Positions 34,119 through 43,682 are shown, counted from the first letter of the stretch. The stretch: 64,000 nucleotides of DNA from Pinibacter aurantiacus (GCF_019130065.1 NZ_JAHSPG010000015.1:372001-436000); one strand, 5' to 3'. Notes: generated from the letters alone by a model not told the origin. Program-made: numbers and translations.

Positions 34119-34851
34119 AAATTAAGTGTGACAACACTATCCCCGTCGCAACCGCCGCATTCAAGGACTCTGCCTCGCCAATTCTTTTGATGGTGATCTT
34201 GCGTGTAGCCAGTTGTTGAATCGTCTCGCTAATGCCTTTTGATTCGTTGCCGGTAACGATAATGCCGCTTTCTATTTTTCCTATTTTTTCAACGGGTTCA
34301 CCGTTTAACAGGGTGGCATATACGCCAAGCGAAGAGTGTTCCTTGATGAATTGCGGTAAATCTGCATACAAAACCTCCACCCTTGCAATGCTGGCCATGG
34401 TTGACTGCACCACTTTGGGATTGAAAACATCTGCCGATTCTTTATTGCAAACGACTTGCTGAATGCCGAACCAGTCGGCAATTCTCACCAAAGTCCCCAG
34501 GTTGCCCGGGTCCTGGATGCCATCAAGAGCAAGTATAATTTTATGATCTTTCGTAACAAATGCAGGTTTCCGGAAAACACAAAGCACTTTATTGGGAGTC
34601 GTAAGAAAAGAAATACGCTCAAGTTCAGATTCGCTGACAACATTTACCTGCTCCTGTTTCAACCCGGAAAGCACGCTAGCGTTGGACTCCAGCCAATCTT
34701 GCACCGCAAATATCTCTATCGGCGGTACATTTTTACAAAGTAAAAGTTCGTGAACAATTTTGGGGCCTTCCGCTACAAATACGTTTTCTTCATCTCTTAA
34801 TTTTTTCTGGCTTAAACTTTGAATATATTTGGCCTTCGATTTTACCAACAT
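34117..34851 (-). CDS. TrmH family RNA 2'-O-methyltransferase (SpoU)
   Basis: A 244-residue SPOUT methyltransferase. The N-terminal L30e-like substrate-binding region (about 1-95) includes FVAEGPKIVHELL. The C-terminal trefoil-knot domain has motif 1 LDGIQDPGNLGTLVRIADW, motif 2 GIIVTGNESKGIS and motif 3 ESLNAAVATGIVLSHL. Family members methylate the 2'-OH of rRNA or tRNA riboses; the target nucleotide cannot be read from sequence. The gene is divergent from the Omp85 gene with only 24 bp between start codons, so their promoters must overlap each other's coding or leader regions. Confidence 0.92.
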   Translation of the reverse strand: MLVKSKAKYIQSLSQKKLRDEENVFVAEGPKIVHELLLCKNVPPIEIFAVQDWLESNASVLSGLKQEQVNVVSESELERISFLTTPNKVLCVFRKPAFVTKDHKIILALDGIQDPGNLGTLVRIADWFGIQQVVCNKESADVFNPKVVQSTMASIARVEVLYADLPQFIKEHSSLGVYATLLNGEPVEKIGKIESGIIVTGNESKGISETIQQLATRKITIKRIGEAESLNAAVATGIVLSHLI

Positions 34852-34875
34852 TTATTATTAGCGTTTACTTTCTTT

Positions 34876-37239
34876 ATGATATTTAAGCGGCAAGTTACTT
34901 CATCCACCTTCATTTACAGCACTTGCCTGGCATTGGTACTTGTTTTCTTTTTGGGATCGTGCCTTACGGTAAAGAACTTTCCGCCAAACAAACCCTTCGT
35001 CTTCAAATCAAATATAAAAATTGAAAGTAAGCAGTCCATTAACCAAAAGGATGAATTAAAGGAAAAACTGCTGAACCAGCTCGACGACAGCATTAAGAAC
35101 CGACTTGTTACCAAAATGCTTGTTCGGAAAAAGCTCGACAAGCCGCCTGCTTTTGACACTTCATATGCCGTTCGCAGCGCCGCTTTCATGAGGGCACTCC
35201 TGAAGAGCCAGGGCTACATGAGCGGAAGTGTAAGATGGGATACTACCCTTGTCGTTAAAAGGAAAAAGAAGAAGCAACAACTGCGGGTTATAACAACGTT
35301 TACAGTTAGTCCAGGCGTGCTTACCACAATTGATTCAATCAGTTATAGTTTCAGAGATACGACTTTGCAGGGCCTTACAATGCGCAACATGCGACGCTCA
35401 GACCTGAAAAAAGGTGATGCTTATAAAAAAGAAGCAATTGCCGGCGAGCTGGACAGGCTGATCGATGTGTTTAAAAATAACGGCTACTACAAAATCAGTC
35501 GCGAAGACATTTACGCAGAAGTTGACACAGTGGAGGCATTGCTTATCAACCCAAACATCGATTTGTTCGAGAGAGCGCGTCTTTTATCTGAGCTCCAGAA
35601 AAAAAGGGAAAAACCTACAGTAGACATCGTTTTCAAACAAAGGGCAAAAGAAAACCCTTCACATTTAAAGAGGTATTATCTTGACAAAATTTCCATTTAC
35701 CCGGACCTCAGCATCAGGGAAGACAGTGTGGAAACGCCATACAAGAAGGATACGGTTCGGGGCATAACCGTTCTTTCAAGATACAATCTCTTCAAACCAA
35801 AATTCGTAGTAGACAACAACTATCTGAAACCCGGCGCACTGTACAGTCAGCGCAACTATATACGAACCATCAACAGCTATAACCAGCTGGGCGCATGGCA
35901 GCAAACAGCCATCGATATTTTCTCTAATGATTCACTTGGCAAACTAAATATGGATGTGCGCCTCTATCCTGCTGTGAGGCGCAACCTGAACATCGGTTTG
36001 GAAGCCAGCCGTAACGAAAGTGATGTGGTTGCCACTAACTTGTTTGGTCTCGGTGTTACATTTGGCGTTACTGACAAAAACATTGCTAAACAATCTGTAC
36101 AAAGTAGCCTTAACACACGTTTTGGTGTTGAACTGGGCCAACAATTGCTGCAAACCATTCAGACTTCGGTTAACTATACGCTACACTTTCCTAAATTCAT
36201 CTTGCCATTCAAAGACAGTAGCCGTGTAAAGGGAAAAATCAGTACCGAGGGAACCAACCTTAGCATCAACGCATCAAACACCCTGAGAAAGGATTTTTAT
36301 ACCATTCAAAATGCCAACATTTCCTGGTCGTACGATTGGACAAAGGGTCGTGAAATCACCAGGAGAAACAAAATATACTTATTTAACTACAGCCCAATAA
36401 ACCTTGAATATCAGCACGTTATTCCAACAGACAGCTTACGTGGTTTGATAAAAGAGGCCCCCAATCTCTACTATACTTTTCAGGATGGTTTTATTATCAG
36501 CCAGAACTTCAGGTTCCAGGTCATCACCACAAAAGGAAAACATACAACATCGGTAAAGACTGGATTGGAGCAGAGCGGTGGGGTTCTTGGTCTGATAAAA
36601 ACACTCGATGTAGACGCTAAACTCTTTCGTTTTGTAAAAACTTTTATCGATTACAGCCACAATATTACCTACAAGAAGACGGCCCTTGCATTTCATGCTT
36701 ATGGTGGCTATGGATTTTCCTATGGCAAAACCAAAGACAGCTTGGGCAACATTATACCCGAACAGGCATTGCCGGTAACCCGTGGATTCACGGCAGGCGG
36801 CCCTAACAGTATGCGTGCGTGGCGTGCCAGACAATTGGGGCCCGGTTCCTCAAGATTTTACAACGATCTTAGCCAAAATCTCGACCGCTTCGGAGACATT
36901 CAACTGGAAGGAAACGTAGAATACCGCTATAATCTGTTTAGTATTGGAAGCCTGAAAGTGAAGAGTGCGATTTTCGCCGACATGGGGAATATATGGCTGC
37001 GCAACAACCAGGGGCAGGAAGGATTAAACAATGGCGTTTTCAAATTTAACCGCCTGTATAAAGACCTCGCAGTGGGCGCCGGCACCAGCTTGCGTTTCGA
37101 CTTTGATTATTTCCTCATTCGCCTTGACTGGGCTTACACCTTTAAAAATCCTTACTACGCCGACTATCACTACGGCTGGTTCCAGCAAATCAAATTCTTC
37201 GACGGACAGTTTCAGTTGGGGATCAATTACCCGTTTTAA
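34876..37239 (+). CDS. BamA/TamA-family (Omp85) outer-membrane lipoprotein, TamL-like
   Basis: A 787-residue outer-membrane protein. The signal ends in a lipobox (FFLGSC, Cys29), so the protein is a lipoprotein like TamL. POTRA-like repeats occupy about 30-400. The C-terminal Omp85 barrel (about 400-787) contains the conserved RGFTAGGPNSMRAWR, which includes the lid-lock type R-G-F motif, and the last strand ends FQLGINYPF with a terminal phenylalanine. It resembles the TamL whose gene starts at 222, so this genome has at least two such proteins. The ATG at 34876 is chosen over 34819, which would overlap trmH. No TamB-like gene is adjacent. Confidence 0.85.
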   Translation: MIFKRQVTSSTFIYSTCLALVLVFFLGSCLTVKNFPPNKPFVFKSNIKIESKQSINQKDELKEKLLNQLDDSIKNRLVTKMLVRKKLDKPPAFDTSYAVRSAAFMRALLKSQGYMSGSVRWDTTLVVKRKKKKQQLRVITTFTVSPGVLTTIDSISYSFRDTTLQGLTMRNMRRSDLKKGDAYKKEAIAGELDRLIDVFKNNGYYKISREDIYAEVDTVEALLINPNIDLFERARLLSELQKKREKPTVDIVFKQRAKENPSHLKRYYLDKISIYPDLSIREDSVETPYKKDTVRGITVLSRYNLFKPKFVVDNNYLKPGALYSQRNYIRTINSYNQLGAWQQTAIDIFSNDSLGKLNMDVRLYPAVRRNLNIGLEASRNESDVVATNLFGLGVTFGVTDKNIAKQSVQSSLNTRFGVELGQQLLQTIQTSVNYTLHFPKFILPFKDSSRVKGKISTEGTNLSINASNTLRKDFYTIQNANISWSYDWTKGREITRRNKIYLFNYSPINLEYQHVIPTDSLRGLIKEAPNLYYTFQDGFIISQNFRFQVITTKGKHTTSVKTGLEQSGGVLGLIKTLDVDAKLFRFVKTFIDYSHNITYKKTALAFHAYGGYGFSYGKTKDSLGNIIPEQALPVTRGFTAGGPNSMRAWRARQLGPGSSRFYNDLSQNLDRFGDIQLEGNVEYRYNLFSIGSLKVKSAIFADMGNIWLRNNQGQEGLNNGVFKFNRLYKDLAVGAGTSLRFDFDYFLIRLDWAYTFKNPYYADYHYGWFQQIKFFDGQFQLGINYPF

Positions 37240-37393
37240 ATGTGAGAATTTGAAAATTTGAAGATTTGAAAATGGAGGGTGCAGCCGCAAAACAGCTGCT
37301 TTATCTTCTCGCAATTCAGAGATTAAACGCTCCCAGTGGGGAGTCGCACAAAAAGCATTTTCAAATTTCCAAATCCTCAAATTTTCAAATTTC
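37238..37393. repeat. Inverted repeat, octamer class TTTGAAAA
   Basis: Left arm 37238-37274 starts at the stop codon of the Omp85 gene, and right arm 37356-37393 overlaps the truB stop codon. Pairing is good but carries an indel. The core begins GAGGGTGCAGCC, holds a CTCCC/GGGAG hairpin (37330-37343) and ends GTCGCACAAAAAGCATT. Confidence 0.75.
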
Positions 37394-38065
37394 GAGCTTT
37401 GCTTCAAAGCTTGAAATACTCTCCGCCTGATCAAGCGTAAACTCTCCTATTCGAGTCCGGCAAAGCTTGCTTAGGTAGCCGCCGCAGCCGAGGGCTGCAC
37501 CGAAATCGTTGGCAAGGCTGCGTATATAGGTGCCTGTGGAACAAACCACTCTGAAATCTATTTTGGGAAGATCAATAGATGTGATCTCAAATTCTTTGAT
37601 GGTGATGGGGCGGGCATCAAGCTTTACTTCTTTTCCTTTCCTGGCTAACTCGTACACTCTTTTGCCATCTACTTTAATAGCGGAATGTATGGGCGGCACC
37701 TGCATAATTTCCCCGGTAAACTGCTTAGTCGCCTCGCGGATCTGCTCCGGGGTAATGTGAGCATACTCTTTCAGATCGATTGGTTCGCTTTCGAGGTCGT
37801 ACGTCGGCGTAACAGCGCCGATGGTGATGGTGCCGGTGTATTCTTTCTCCCGCGCCATGTATTCGTTGATTTTCTTGGTAAACCTTCCCGTGCACACGAT
37901 CAACAAGCCGGTAGCCAGCGGATCGAGCGTTCCGGCATGTCCCACTTTTTTAATCTTGATCAGATTGCGAATTTTCCTGATCACGTCAAAAGAAGTCCAT
38001 TCCATCGGTTTATCAATCAAAATCACCTGCCCCTCGTCGTACTTGTTTTTATAAATGCGTTCCAA
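37385..38065 (-). CDS. truB: tRNA pseudouridine-55 synthase TruB
   Basis: A 226-residue pseudouridine synthase that isomerises U55 in the T-loop of tRNAs. The catalytic aspartate lies in the signature GHAGTLDPLATGLL (Asp48, the same number as in E. coli). Also present are LIDKPMEWTSFDV at the N-terminus, QVPPIHSAIKVDGKRVYELAR, and CSTGTYIRSLANDFG. The C-terminal PUA domain is absent, as in many Bacteroidota enzymes. The start is TTG at 38065: it is the only codon that keeps the conserved N-terminal strand. The last two residues and the stop codon are encoded by repeat-arm DNA. Confidence 0.94.
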   Translation of the reverse strand: MERIYKNKYDEGQVILIDKPMEWTSFDVIRKIRNLIKIKKVGHAGTLDPLATGLLIVCTGRFTKKINEYMAREKEYTGTITIGAVTPTYDLESEPIDLKEYAHITPEQIREATKQFTGEIMQVPPIHSAIKVDGKRVYELARKGKEVKLDARPITIKEFEITSIDLPKIDFRVVCSTGTYIRSLANDFGAALGCGGYLSKLCRTRIGEFTLDQAESISSFEAKLEI

Positions 38066-38096
38066 GTGCTATTTTTTGCGAAAATACAGAGTGATC

Positions 38097-38245
38097 AGGA
38101 ATTAGGAGTTAGAAATTAGAAATTAGGAGCCCTTCGCGTGCAACAGGAGGAAGAATCGCTGACTTGAATCTGCTTAACTTTCATAAGCGTCTTCGCGCAC
38201 ACGCAAATTCTAACTCCTAACTCCTAACTTCTAATTCCTAATTTC
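38097..38245. repeat. Inverted repeat, heptamer class GAATTAG
   Basis: Left arm 38097-38128 (GAATTAG, GAGTTAG, AAATTAG, AAATTAG) and right arm 38206-38245 (CTAACTC and CTAATTC units) are complementary. Core ends are CCTTCGCGTGCAACAG and CGCGCACACGCAAA, an inverted pair. The TAG stop of the DUF5686 gene lies in the right arm. Confidence 0.75.
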
Positions 38246-40715
38246 CTCTCGGCGGCGCCAGCAAATTAATCCCCAGCCTAAACCCCGTATACGCCTTCTG
38301 CCCATATTCAAATCCCCAAACAAAATCTGCGCGGAGGATGCGGAAAACATTTTCCAGCCCCACACCGGCCTCAATGTAGCTGCTGTGATCGTTGATGTAA
38401 AATGTATTCATGCTGCCGACCAATTGCCAGTTCAGCTTTCGGAACAGCGGAATTTTATTGGTGAGAAACCCATTGAAGTGATGTTCTATATGTGCTTCGC
38501 CATACAGCGTAGCGGTATTGCTGAATTTGTAGTAAGGTAACAAAAGGAAGCCATTGAAATAATTGGTCACCATGGTGATCTGGTTGCCGTTGAAATGCTT
38601 GTAATCCGGCACCTGCACTTCTTTTGCCCTGTAGAAACCACCGGCAGAAATATTGTATTTAAAAGTTCCTGCCAGTTTCAGATTCAGATCATCGTTGACG
38701 CCTATGCGCCATTTTCCATAATCAACATCGCTGCCAAACAATCCCTTAATGCCCATAGTTACGCTGGCCGTAAAGGTTGGATATTTTGAACTGATCTCAA
38801 ATCGTCTGTCCGGAAACTCAATGTAGCGACTGCCAGGTCTCCAGCTTACACTTAATGACAACATCGAAGCCTGGTGGCGTGTAAAGTTTTCAGACATCAG
38901 ATCGGTTGGGTAATTTGGCGTATAACTTCGCGTATCCCAGGCCTTCCAGGATTGATCGGTCGTATTTTCAAGTGGCATTCTATCCTGGTATTGAAACCCG
39001 ATCCTTGCTGTAAGCCCATCTGCAATGCCTTTTGAATAATCGATCCTGCCGCTCCATGCCTCGTATATCTTCATATAATTGTGCATCCAGATCAGGGAGG
39101 AGAAACTATTGAAAAGAGGGTCGATGGGATTGCTATTATTGAATTGATAAACGTTTTTACCACCACCTATCGAAAAGCTGGACGGCCGTTTCTTGCCCAC
39201 ATCATAAGAAGCTGTGAGATAGGCATTCAAATGCCCGTTACTAAAACCGTAGCGGATAAGCGGCGAAATGGAAACCGATCTGCTAAAGCCCGTGGAGTCG
39301 AGTCTTTTTGTGTAGGTCACCCGCGCATTAATCACCCATCCTTCAACTGTATTAAAGCTCACTGATTGTGCCAGCGGGAAAATAGTAAGTGTTGATCTGT
39401 TCTTTTGCCTGGAAATGGTTTGCCCCACAAACAAAATACCGGGCACAGAAGGCTTGTTGCGGATCCTGTCGATGGAATCCAGGTAACGCGGATCTTCGCG
39501 CAATTTCTCCAGGCTGTCTTTTTTATGATAGTCTCTTAGCTCTTCTGTCTGCAGTGGAACCGGACGTATCGTGTCCCAGTACAAACTATCTTTTTTGTTA
39601 CTGCCCTCTTCATATTTCAAAACAGTATTGTCGAAGAATTTTTTCTGGAACTCCGGATGCACATCAAACTTCGAATAGATGTTTACAAAATTGCCGTACA
39701 GATCAAACCCGAAAACTTTAATGGCCGGATATACCACCTGTGTTTTTATTACCCACACATTCGTATCAAACGGCACATACAACTGGTTGATGCGTAATGT
39801 ATCGAGAAACTGCATTTGCGACTCCTTTGTAATCTCCAGCTCCACACTGTGAATGCGCCAGTCATTGTCTGTAATGTTGATATAGCCGCTGAACAACGGC
39901 TCATACTTCCTTTTTGGAATTACCTTGATGCGGTTGACCTCGCGGCCATCCTCAATAAAACTTCCTTCAAATTTGTATTTGTAAAAATTCAGCGCATTAT
40001 CTGCAATCGGAGAAATAAAACCACGCGGATTTAAGTTGGGGCCGAGGTCAACATTGTTCTTATAAAACGTGACAAACTGTGGCAAGCTGAATCCAAAGCC
40101 GTCTCTTTGTCCACTTACTTTTGTCGACAAGACTTCCACTTTAATTTTATCGTTTTGCGAAGAATACTTCATCACAGATTCTGAGAGGTACATCATTTTC
40201 TTCTTGCTTGTATCACCATCTTCAAAATCAATTTTCTGCCCCATGAATTTATTGGGATAGTCGCGCAGCTGCATTTGTCCTTTGATGTACACTTCACATT
40301 GAAACGTGTCAAGTTGTTTCAAATAAAACGGACGTTTTTTTATGGCGTTTCTTATTATCTCATACGCGGGATCTTCGCCACCCGGCCTCACCACTACTTC
40401 CGCCAACGAAAGTTGCTGGCGTGATAATTGAAAATTCAATACAACATCCTCGCTGCCTATCGTAATTTCTTTTTCTTTCCTTTCATAACCCACATACTGG
40501 CACACGATGGTATATGTACCGGGCGCTAATTGCAAAAAATATTTTCCTTCATTGTTGGCAGTAGTGCCATGTGTAGAGTTTTTGATAAGTATAGAAGCGA
40601 AGGGCAACACAGCACCTTTATCATCAGTAACGGTTCCGCTTATTCTACCAGCATAGGTGAAGAAAGAAACATGCAAGAGCAGTAGGCTCGCGATGAAGCG
40701 TATGGTGTGGTTCAT
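38238..40715 (-). CDS. DUF5686 protein with carboxypeptidase-like regulatory domain
   Basis: An 825-residue secreted protein. A signal peptide (about 1-23) is followed by a carboxypeptidase-like regulatory beta-sandwich (about 24-115: GRISGTVTDDKGAVLPFAS, ANNEGKYFLQLAPGTYTI). The long DUF5686 region then begins EIIRNAIKKRPFYLKQLDTF. Its C-terminal half has the alternating pattern of a beta-barrel, so an outer-membrane location is likely. Molecular function is unknown. ATG at 40715 is chosen over a start six codons upstream. The gene is transcribed toward truB and ends in the repeat between them. No operon partner is evident. Confidence 0.86.
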   Translation of the reverse strand: MNHTIRFIASLLLLHVSFFTYAGRISGTVTDDKGAVLPFASILIKNSTHGTTANNEGKYFLQLAPGTYTIVCQYVGYERKEKEITIGSEDVVLNFQLSRQQLSLAEVVVRPGGEDPAYEIIRNAIKKRPFYLKQLDTFQCEVYIKGQMQLRDYPNKFMGQKIDFEDGDTSKKKMMYLSESVMKYSSQNDKIKVEVLSTKVSGQRDGFGFSLPQFVTFYKNNVDLGPNLNPRGFISPIADNALNFYKYKFEGSFIEDGREVNRIKVIPKRKYEPLFSGYINITDNDWRIHSVELEITKESQMQFLDTLRINQLYVPFDTNVWVIKTQVVYPAIKVFGFDLYGNFVNIYSKFDVHPEFQKKFFDNTVLKYEEGSNKKDSLYWDTIRPVPLQTEELRDYHKKDSLEKLREDPRYLDSIDRIRNKPSVPGILFVGQTISRQKNRSTLTIFPLAQSVSFNTVEGWVINARVTYTKRLDSTGFSRSVSISPLIRYGFSNGHLNAYLTASYDVGKKRPSSFSIGGGKNVYQFNNSNPIDPLFNSFSSLIWMHNYMKIYEAWSGRIDYSKGIADGLTARIGFQYQDRMPLENTTDQSWKAWDTRSYTPNYPTDLMSENFTRHQASMLSLSVSWRPGSRYIEFPDRRFEISSKYPTFTASVTMGIKGLFGSDVDYGKWRIGVNDDLNLKLAGTFKYNISAGGFYRAKEVQVPDYKHFNGNQITMVTNYFNGFLLLPYYKFSNTATLYGEAHIEHHFNGFLTNKIPLFRKLNWQLVGSMNTFYINDHSSYIEAGVGLENVFRILRADFVWGFEYGQKAYTGFRLGINLLAPPRGN

Positions 40716-40833
40716 AGTTAAATATAATAACAAAAAAACTGAATGCTAAATACATGACAGCGAACACATCATATGAAAAAGTTAAATGACATCTTAAAAA
40801 AAAATTAAAAGCAGCAACTTAATTTGCTACCAA

Positions 40834-41916
40834 TTATAATAAGCATTCAACTAATCGCGTCACTTCTTCCCTCGTATTAAAGGCATGCAGCACAATACGC
40901 AACCGCTCCTCCCCTTTTGGCACCGTTGGATACAGTATGGGACGAATGTCAAAATTATTTTTCTGCAGTTGCGCCGCTACTTCTTTTACCGCTTCATTGC
41001 CCGGAACAATAACGCCCTGTATGGCAGTCGCCGATTGCATTTTTGTATATCGAAGCGGTGCATGTTGAAATTGCGCGATTAGTTCTTTCAAGTGCATTCT
41101 TTCTTTATGCAAAGAAGGAATCAGTTCATAACTTTTTTGAATGGCATTTACGGAAGCTTCGGGCAAAGCAGTTGTATAAATAAAAGATCGTGCATAATTG
41201 ACAAGATAATTTCTCAATGCGTCAGAGCCAACAATGGCTGCACCATGTATGCCCATTGCTTTTCCGAAAGTATAGACCCGTGCAAAACAATGCCTGTGCA
41301 GTTGCGTGTGCTGCGACAATCCCTCACCATGTTCTCCAATAACACCAATTGCGTGCGCTTCATCCACAATAAGATTTGCATTGTAACGGTCACACAGACT
41401 AACCAAAGTGTGCATTGGGGCCATATCGCCATCCATTGAGAAAACAGTTTCCGTCACCACAAAAATATTTCCCTTTGCAAGGCTCAGCTTTTTTTCAAGA
41501 TCAGCCATATCGTTGTGTGCAAACGAAAACGAAGTGGCGAAACTCAGCCTCAGGCCATCGCGTATACTTGCATGTGACAACCCATCGTAAATGATGGTAT
41601 CACCTTTTTGCGCAATGGAACTTAACAAGCCGAGATTAGCATCAAATCCCGAATTAAAAATTAATGCGGTTTCTGCGTCATGAAATGTCGCTAACTGCTT
41701 TTCTACATTTTCTATCAGCGCATAATTTCCGGCCAGCAAACGTGATCCTGCAGAACCGTGCTTCAAGTTTTCATCCGGTTTGATCAGGTTATTTGTTGCA
41801 ATGCCCAAATAATCATTGGAACAAAAATCAATCATCCCTTCCGTTAGCTTCAACGTTCTGTAAGCACCTGCTGCTTTTCGCTCTTCCAGTTTTTTATGCA
41901 GAAAATCCTCGTTCAT
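40834..41916 (-). CDS. bioF: 8-amino-7-oxononanoate synthase-type enzyme (BioF/KBL family)
   Basis: A 360-residue PLP-dependent alpha-oxoamine synthase. The PLP lysine is Lys219 in YTFGKAMGIHG, and Asp185/His188 in IVDEAHAIGVIGEHGEG form the cofactor pocket. FCSNDYLGIA near residue 31 and GSAGSRLLAGNYALIE match the family. BioF condenses pimeloyl-thioester with L-alanine in biotin synthesis. The related 2-amino-3-ketobutyrate CoA ligase and serine palmitoyltransferase have the same motifs, so BioF is probable rather than certain, as no other biotin gene is in the window. ATG at 41916 is chosen over TTG at 41925. Confidence 0.82.
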   Translation of the reverse strand: MNEDFLHKKLEERKAAGAYRTLKLTEGMIDFCSNDYLGIATNNLIKPDENLKHGSAGSRLLAGNYALIENVEKQLATFHDAETALIFNSGFDANLGLLSSIAQKGDTIIYDGLSHASIRDGLRLSFATSFSFAHNDMADLEKKLSLAKGNIFVVTETVFSMDGDMAPMHTLVSLCDRYNANLIVDEAHAIGVIGEHGEGLSQHTQLHRHCFARVYTFGKAMGIHGAAIVGSDALRNYLVNYARSFIYTTALPEASVNAIQKSYELIPSLHKERMHLKELIAQFQHAPLRYTKMQSATAIQGVIVPGNEAVKEVAAQLQKNNFDIRPILYPTVPKGEERLRIVLHAFNTREEVTRLVECLL

Positions 41917-41924
41917 AAAAAGCA

Positions 41925-42088
41925 AGTTATGAGTTTTGAGGAAAGGTTTTGAGTTTTGAGTAATGAGTTTTGAGTTTTCATGTGCAGCTCTATCAAAGAA
42001 ACAAATACAATCTGATACGTAAACAGAACACTATTACGCCCGCGGCCACAAACTCATAACGCATTACTCAAAACCCAAAACTCATAAC
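41925..42088. repeat. Inverted repeat, heptamer class GAGTTTT
   Basis: Left arm 41925-41978 (GAGTTTT, GAGTAAT and related units) and right arm 42050-42088 (CTCATAA, CTCAAAA units) are complementary. Core ends: CATGTGCAGC on the left, GGCCACAAA on the right. TAACTTTA at 42084-42091 is a one-mismatch -7 box for miaE. The left arm lies at the 5' end of the bioF gene rather than after a stop codon. Confidence 0.75.
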
Positions 42089-42096
42089 TTTACGCG

Positions 42097-42711
42097 ATGG
42101 AACCTACAGAATCAATAAACGTCAAAAACATACTGGGTCTGCAATTACCTACAGATCCACGCTGGGTGAACCTGGCGGAGATTTCGCTGGAGGCGGTTTT
42201 AACCGATCACGCATATTGCGAGCAAAAAGCAGCCACCACCTGTATTTCGCTTATCCAGCGATATTCTGACAGGGTGGAACTGGTAGAAGAACTTGCTCCA
42301 ATCGTTACGGAAGAATGGGGACATTTCCGGTTGGTTCTGGCAGAACTCAAAAAGCGAGGGCTTAAGCTGGGCAAGCAACGGAAGGACCTGTACGTAAACG
42401 CATTGCTGGAGTTCCAGGTAAAAGGCGGCAGCGTGGAAGACACCCTCCTCGACAGATTGCTGACCATGGCACTTATTGAAGCCCGCAGTTGCGAGCGCTT
42501 CAAACGACTGAGTGAAGGCCTGGAAGATCCTTACATGCAAAACTTTTATCGCCGCTTTATGGAAAGCGAAGCGGGCCACTACAAGCTTTTCATCGAACTG
42601 GCAGAAATGTATATCGACAAAGAAAAGGTTCGCAAACGCTGGAAAGAATGGCTGGATTTTGAAGCGGGCCTGATGCAAAGCATGGAAGTGCGCGGGGACA
42701 GGATTCATTAG
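42097..42711 (+). CDS. miaE: tRNA 2-methylthio-N6-isopentenyladenosine-37 hydroxylase (MiaE)
   Basis: A 204-residue ferritin-like di-iron protein. Carboxylate and histidine ligands occur in the expected helix pairs: LTDHAYCEQKAA, TEEWGHFRLVLAEL, IEARSCERFK and ESEAGHYKLFIELAE. MiaE hydroxylates the isopentenyl group of ms2i6A at position 37 of tRNAs. The length matches the family. The gene is followed, after a short repeat element, by a CCG-domain protein on the same strand; the two are 138 bp apart and may form one transcript. The TAG stop codon precedes the repeat arm. Confidence 0.9.
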   Translation: MEPTESINVKNILGLQLPTDPRWVNLAEISLEAVLTDHAYCEQKAATTCISLIQRYSDRVELVEELAPIVTEEWGHFRLVLAELKKRGLKLGKQRKDLYVNALLEFQVKGGSVEDTLLDRLLTMALIEARSCERFKRLSEGLEDPYMQNFYRRFMESEAGHYKLFIELAEMYIDKEKVRKRWKEWLDFEAGLMQSMEVRGDRIH

Positions 42712-42803
42712 GTAGTTGAGAATTGAGAGTGGAGAGTGGAGAGTGAGGAATTCACGATAACTCTCAACTCTCAACTCTCCACTCTCAATTCTCAACTCAT
42801 AAC
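42712..42803. repeat. Inverted repeat, heptamer class AGTTGAG, very short core
   Basis: Left arm 42712-42748 (GTTGAGA, ATTGAGA, GTGGAGA units) and right arm 42761-42803 (CTCAACT, CTCCACT, CTCAATT units) face each other across 12 bp only. The variant units GTGGAGA and ATTGAGA are represented in both arms. Confidence 0.75.
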
Positions 42804-42849
42804 TCACTACTTTTTCCTAGTTTTACACCCAACCAAAAAACTATCAACG

Positions 42850-43626
42850 ATGCAGGTTCCTGTAATGGCGGAAATGTTTGCGAACGGACAATCACCAGAC
42901 GTACTATTTTGGGTTGGATGCTCCGGAAGTTTTGATCAACGTGCTCAGAAAATAACCAAAGCTTTTGCTACCATTCTTACTAAAGTAGGAGTGAATTACG
43001 CCATTCTGGGAAAAGAAGAAATGTGCACAGGAGATCCTGTTCGACGCGCCGGAAACGAATTTATGTTTCAGATGATGGCGTATCAAAACATACAGATCCT
43101 CAACAACTATGGCATCAAAAAAATCGTAACCGCCTGTCCGCATTGTTTCAATACACTTAAAAATGAGTACCCTGACCTTGGCGGTAATTATGAGGTTATT
43201 CACCACGCGACATTTCTGCAACAACTGATTGATGAAGGCAAAATAAAAATGCAGGAAGGCGGCGTTTACAAAGGCAAAAAAATCACTTACCACGATAGCT
43301 GTTACCTCGGTCGCGCAAATAACATTTATGAAGCTCCGCGGAAAGTGCTGGAAGCATTGGATGCTGAACTGGTGGAAATGAAACGTTGCCGCAGCAAAGG
43401 ATTGTGTTGCGGTGCCGGTGGCGCTCAAATGTTTAAGGAAGAGGAAAAAGGCGATATCCGCATAAATATTGAACGTACCAACGAGGCCCTCGAAACAGGC
43501 GCTTCTGTAGTAGCGTCCGCTTGTCCGTTCTGCAACACCATGCTTACAGACGGCGTTAAAAACAAAGAAAAAGAGAACGAGGTGGCTGTGCTGGACATTG
43601 CTGAGCTGGTGGCGATGTCAATGTAA
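42850..43626 (+). CDS. CCG-domain (heterodisulfide reductase B-type) Fe-S protein
   Basis: A 258-residue cytosolic protein with two cysteine-rich CCG modules. The first has WVGCSGS, EMCTGD and TACPHCFNTL. The second has YHDSCYLGR, GLCCGAGGAQ and SACPFCNTML. Each CCG module can bind a [4Fe-4S] or non-cubane cluster, as in HdrB, GlcF and LutA. In Bacteroidota a ferredoxin-type partner is normally encoded next to it, but none is in this window (miaE precedes, a hydrolase follows). The electron partner is therefore unknown. ATG at 42850 is chosen because the frame upstream (to 42736) reads repeat DNA. Confidence 0.86.
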   Translation: MQVPVMAEMFANGQSPDVLFWVGCSGSFDQRAQKITKAFATILTKVGVNYAILGKEEMCTGDPVRRAGNEFMFQMMAYQNIQILNNYGIKKIVTACPHCFNTLKNEYPDLGGNYEVIHHATFLQQLIDEGKIKMQEGGVYKGKKITYHDSCYLGRANNIYEAPRKVLEALDAELVEMKRCRSKGLCCGAGGAQMFKEEEKGDIRINIERTNEALETGASVVASACPFCNTMLTDGVKNKEKENEVAVLDIAELVAMSM

Positions 43627-43671
43627 TTTTCAAATTAGCACATTTTCAAATTGTCCTTCAATTTTCAAATT
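43626..43671. repeat. Short TTTTCAAA solo units
   Basis: Three TTTTCAAATT-type units follow the stop codon, including AGCACATTTTCAAATT, which resembles the right junction motif. No left arm. Confidence 0.5.
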
Positions 43672-43682
43672 CGGCTGTACTC

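Noticed and set aside
42736-42849. N-terminal extension of the CCG-domain protein
   Set aside because: These codons read the CTCAACT repeat arm (NSQLSTLNSQL), which also occurs in non-coding gaps; the ATG at 42850 gives the family N-terminus.
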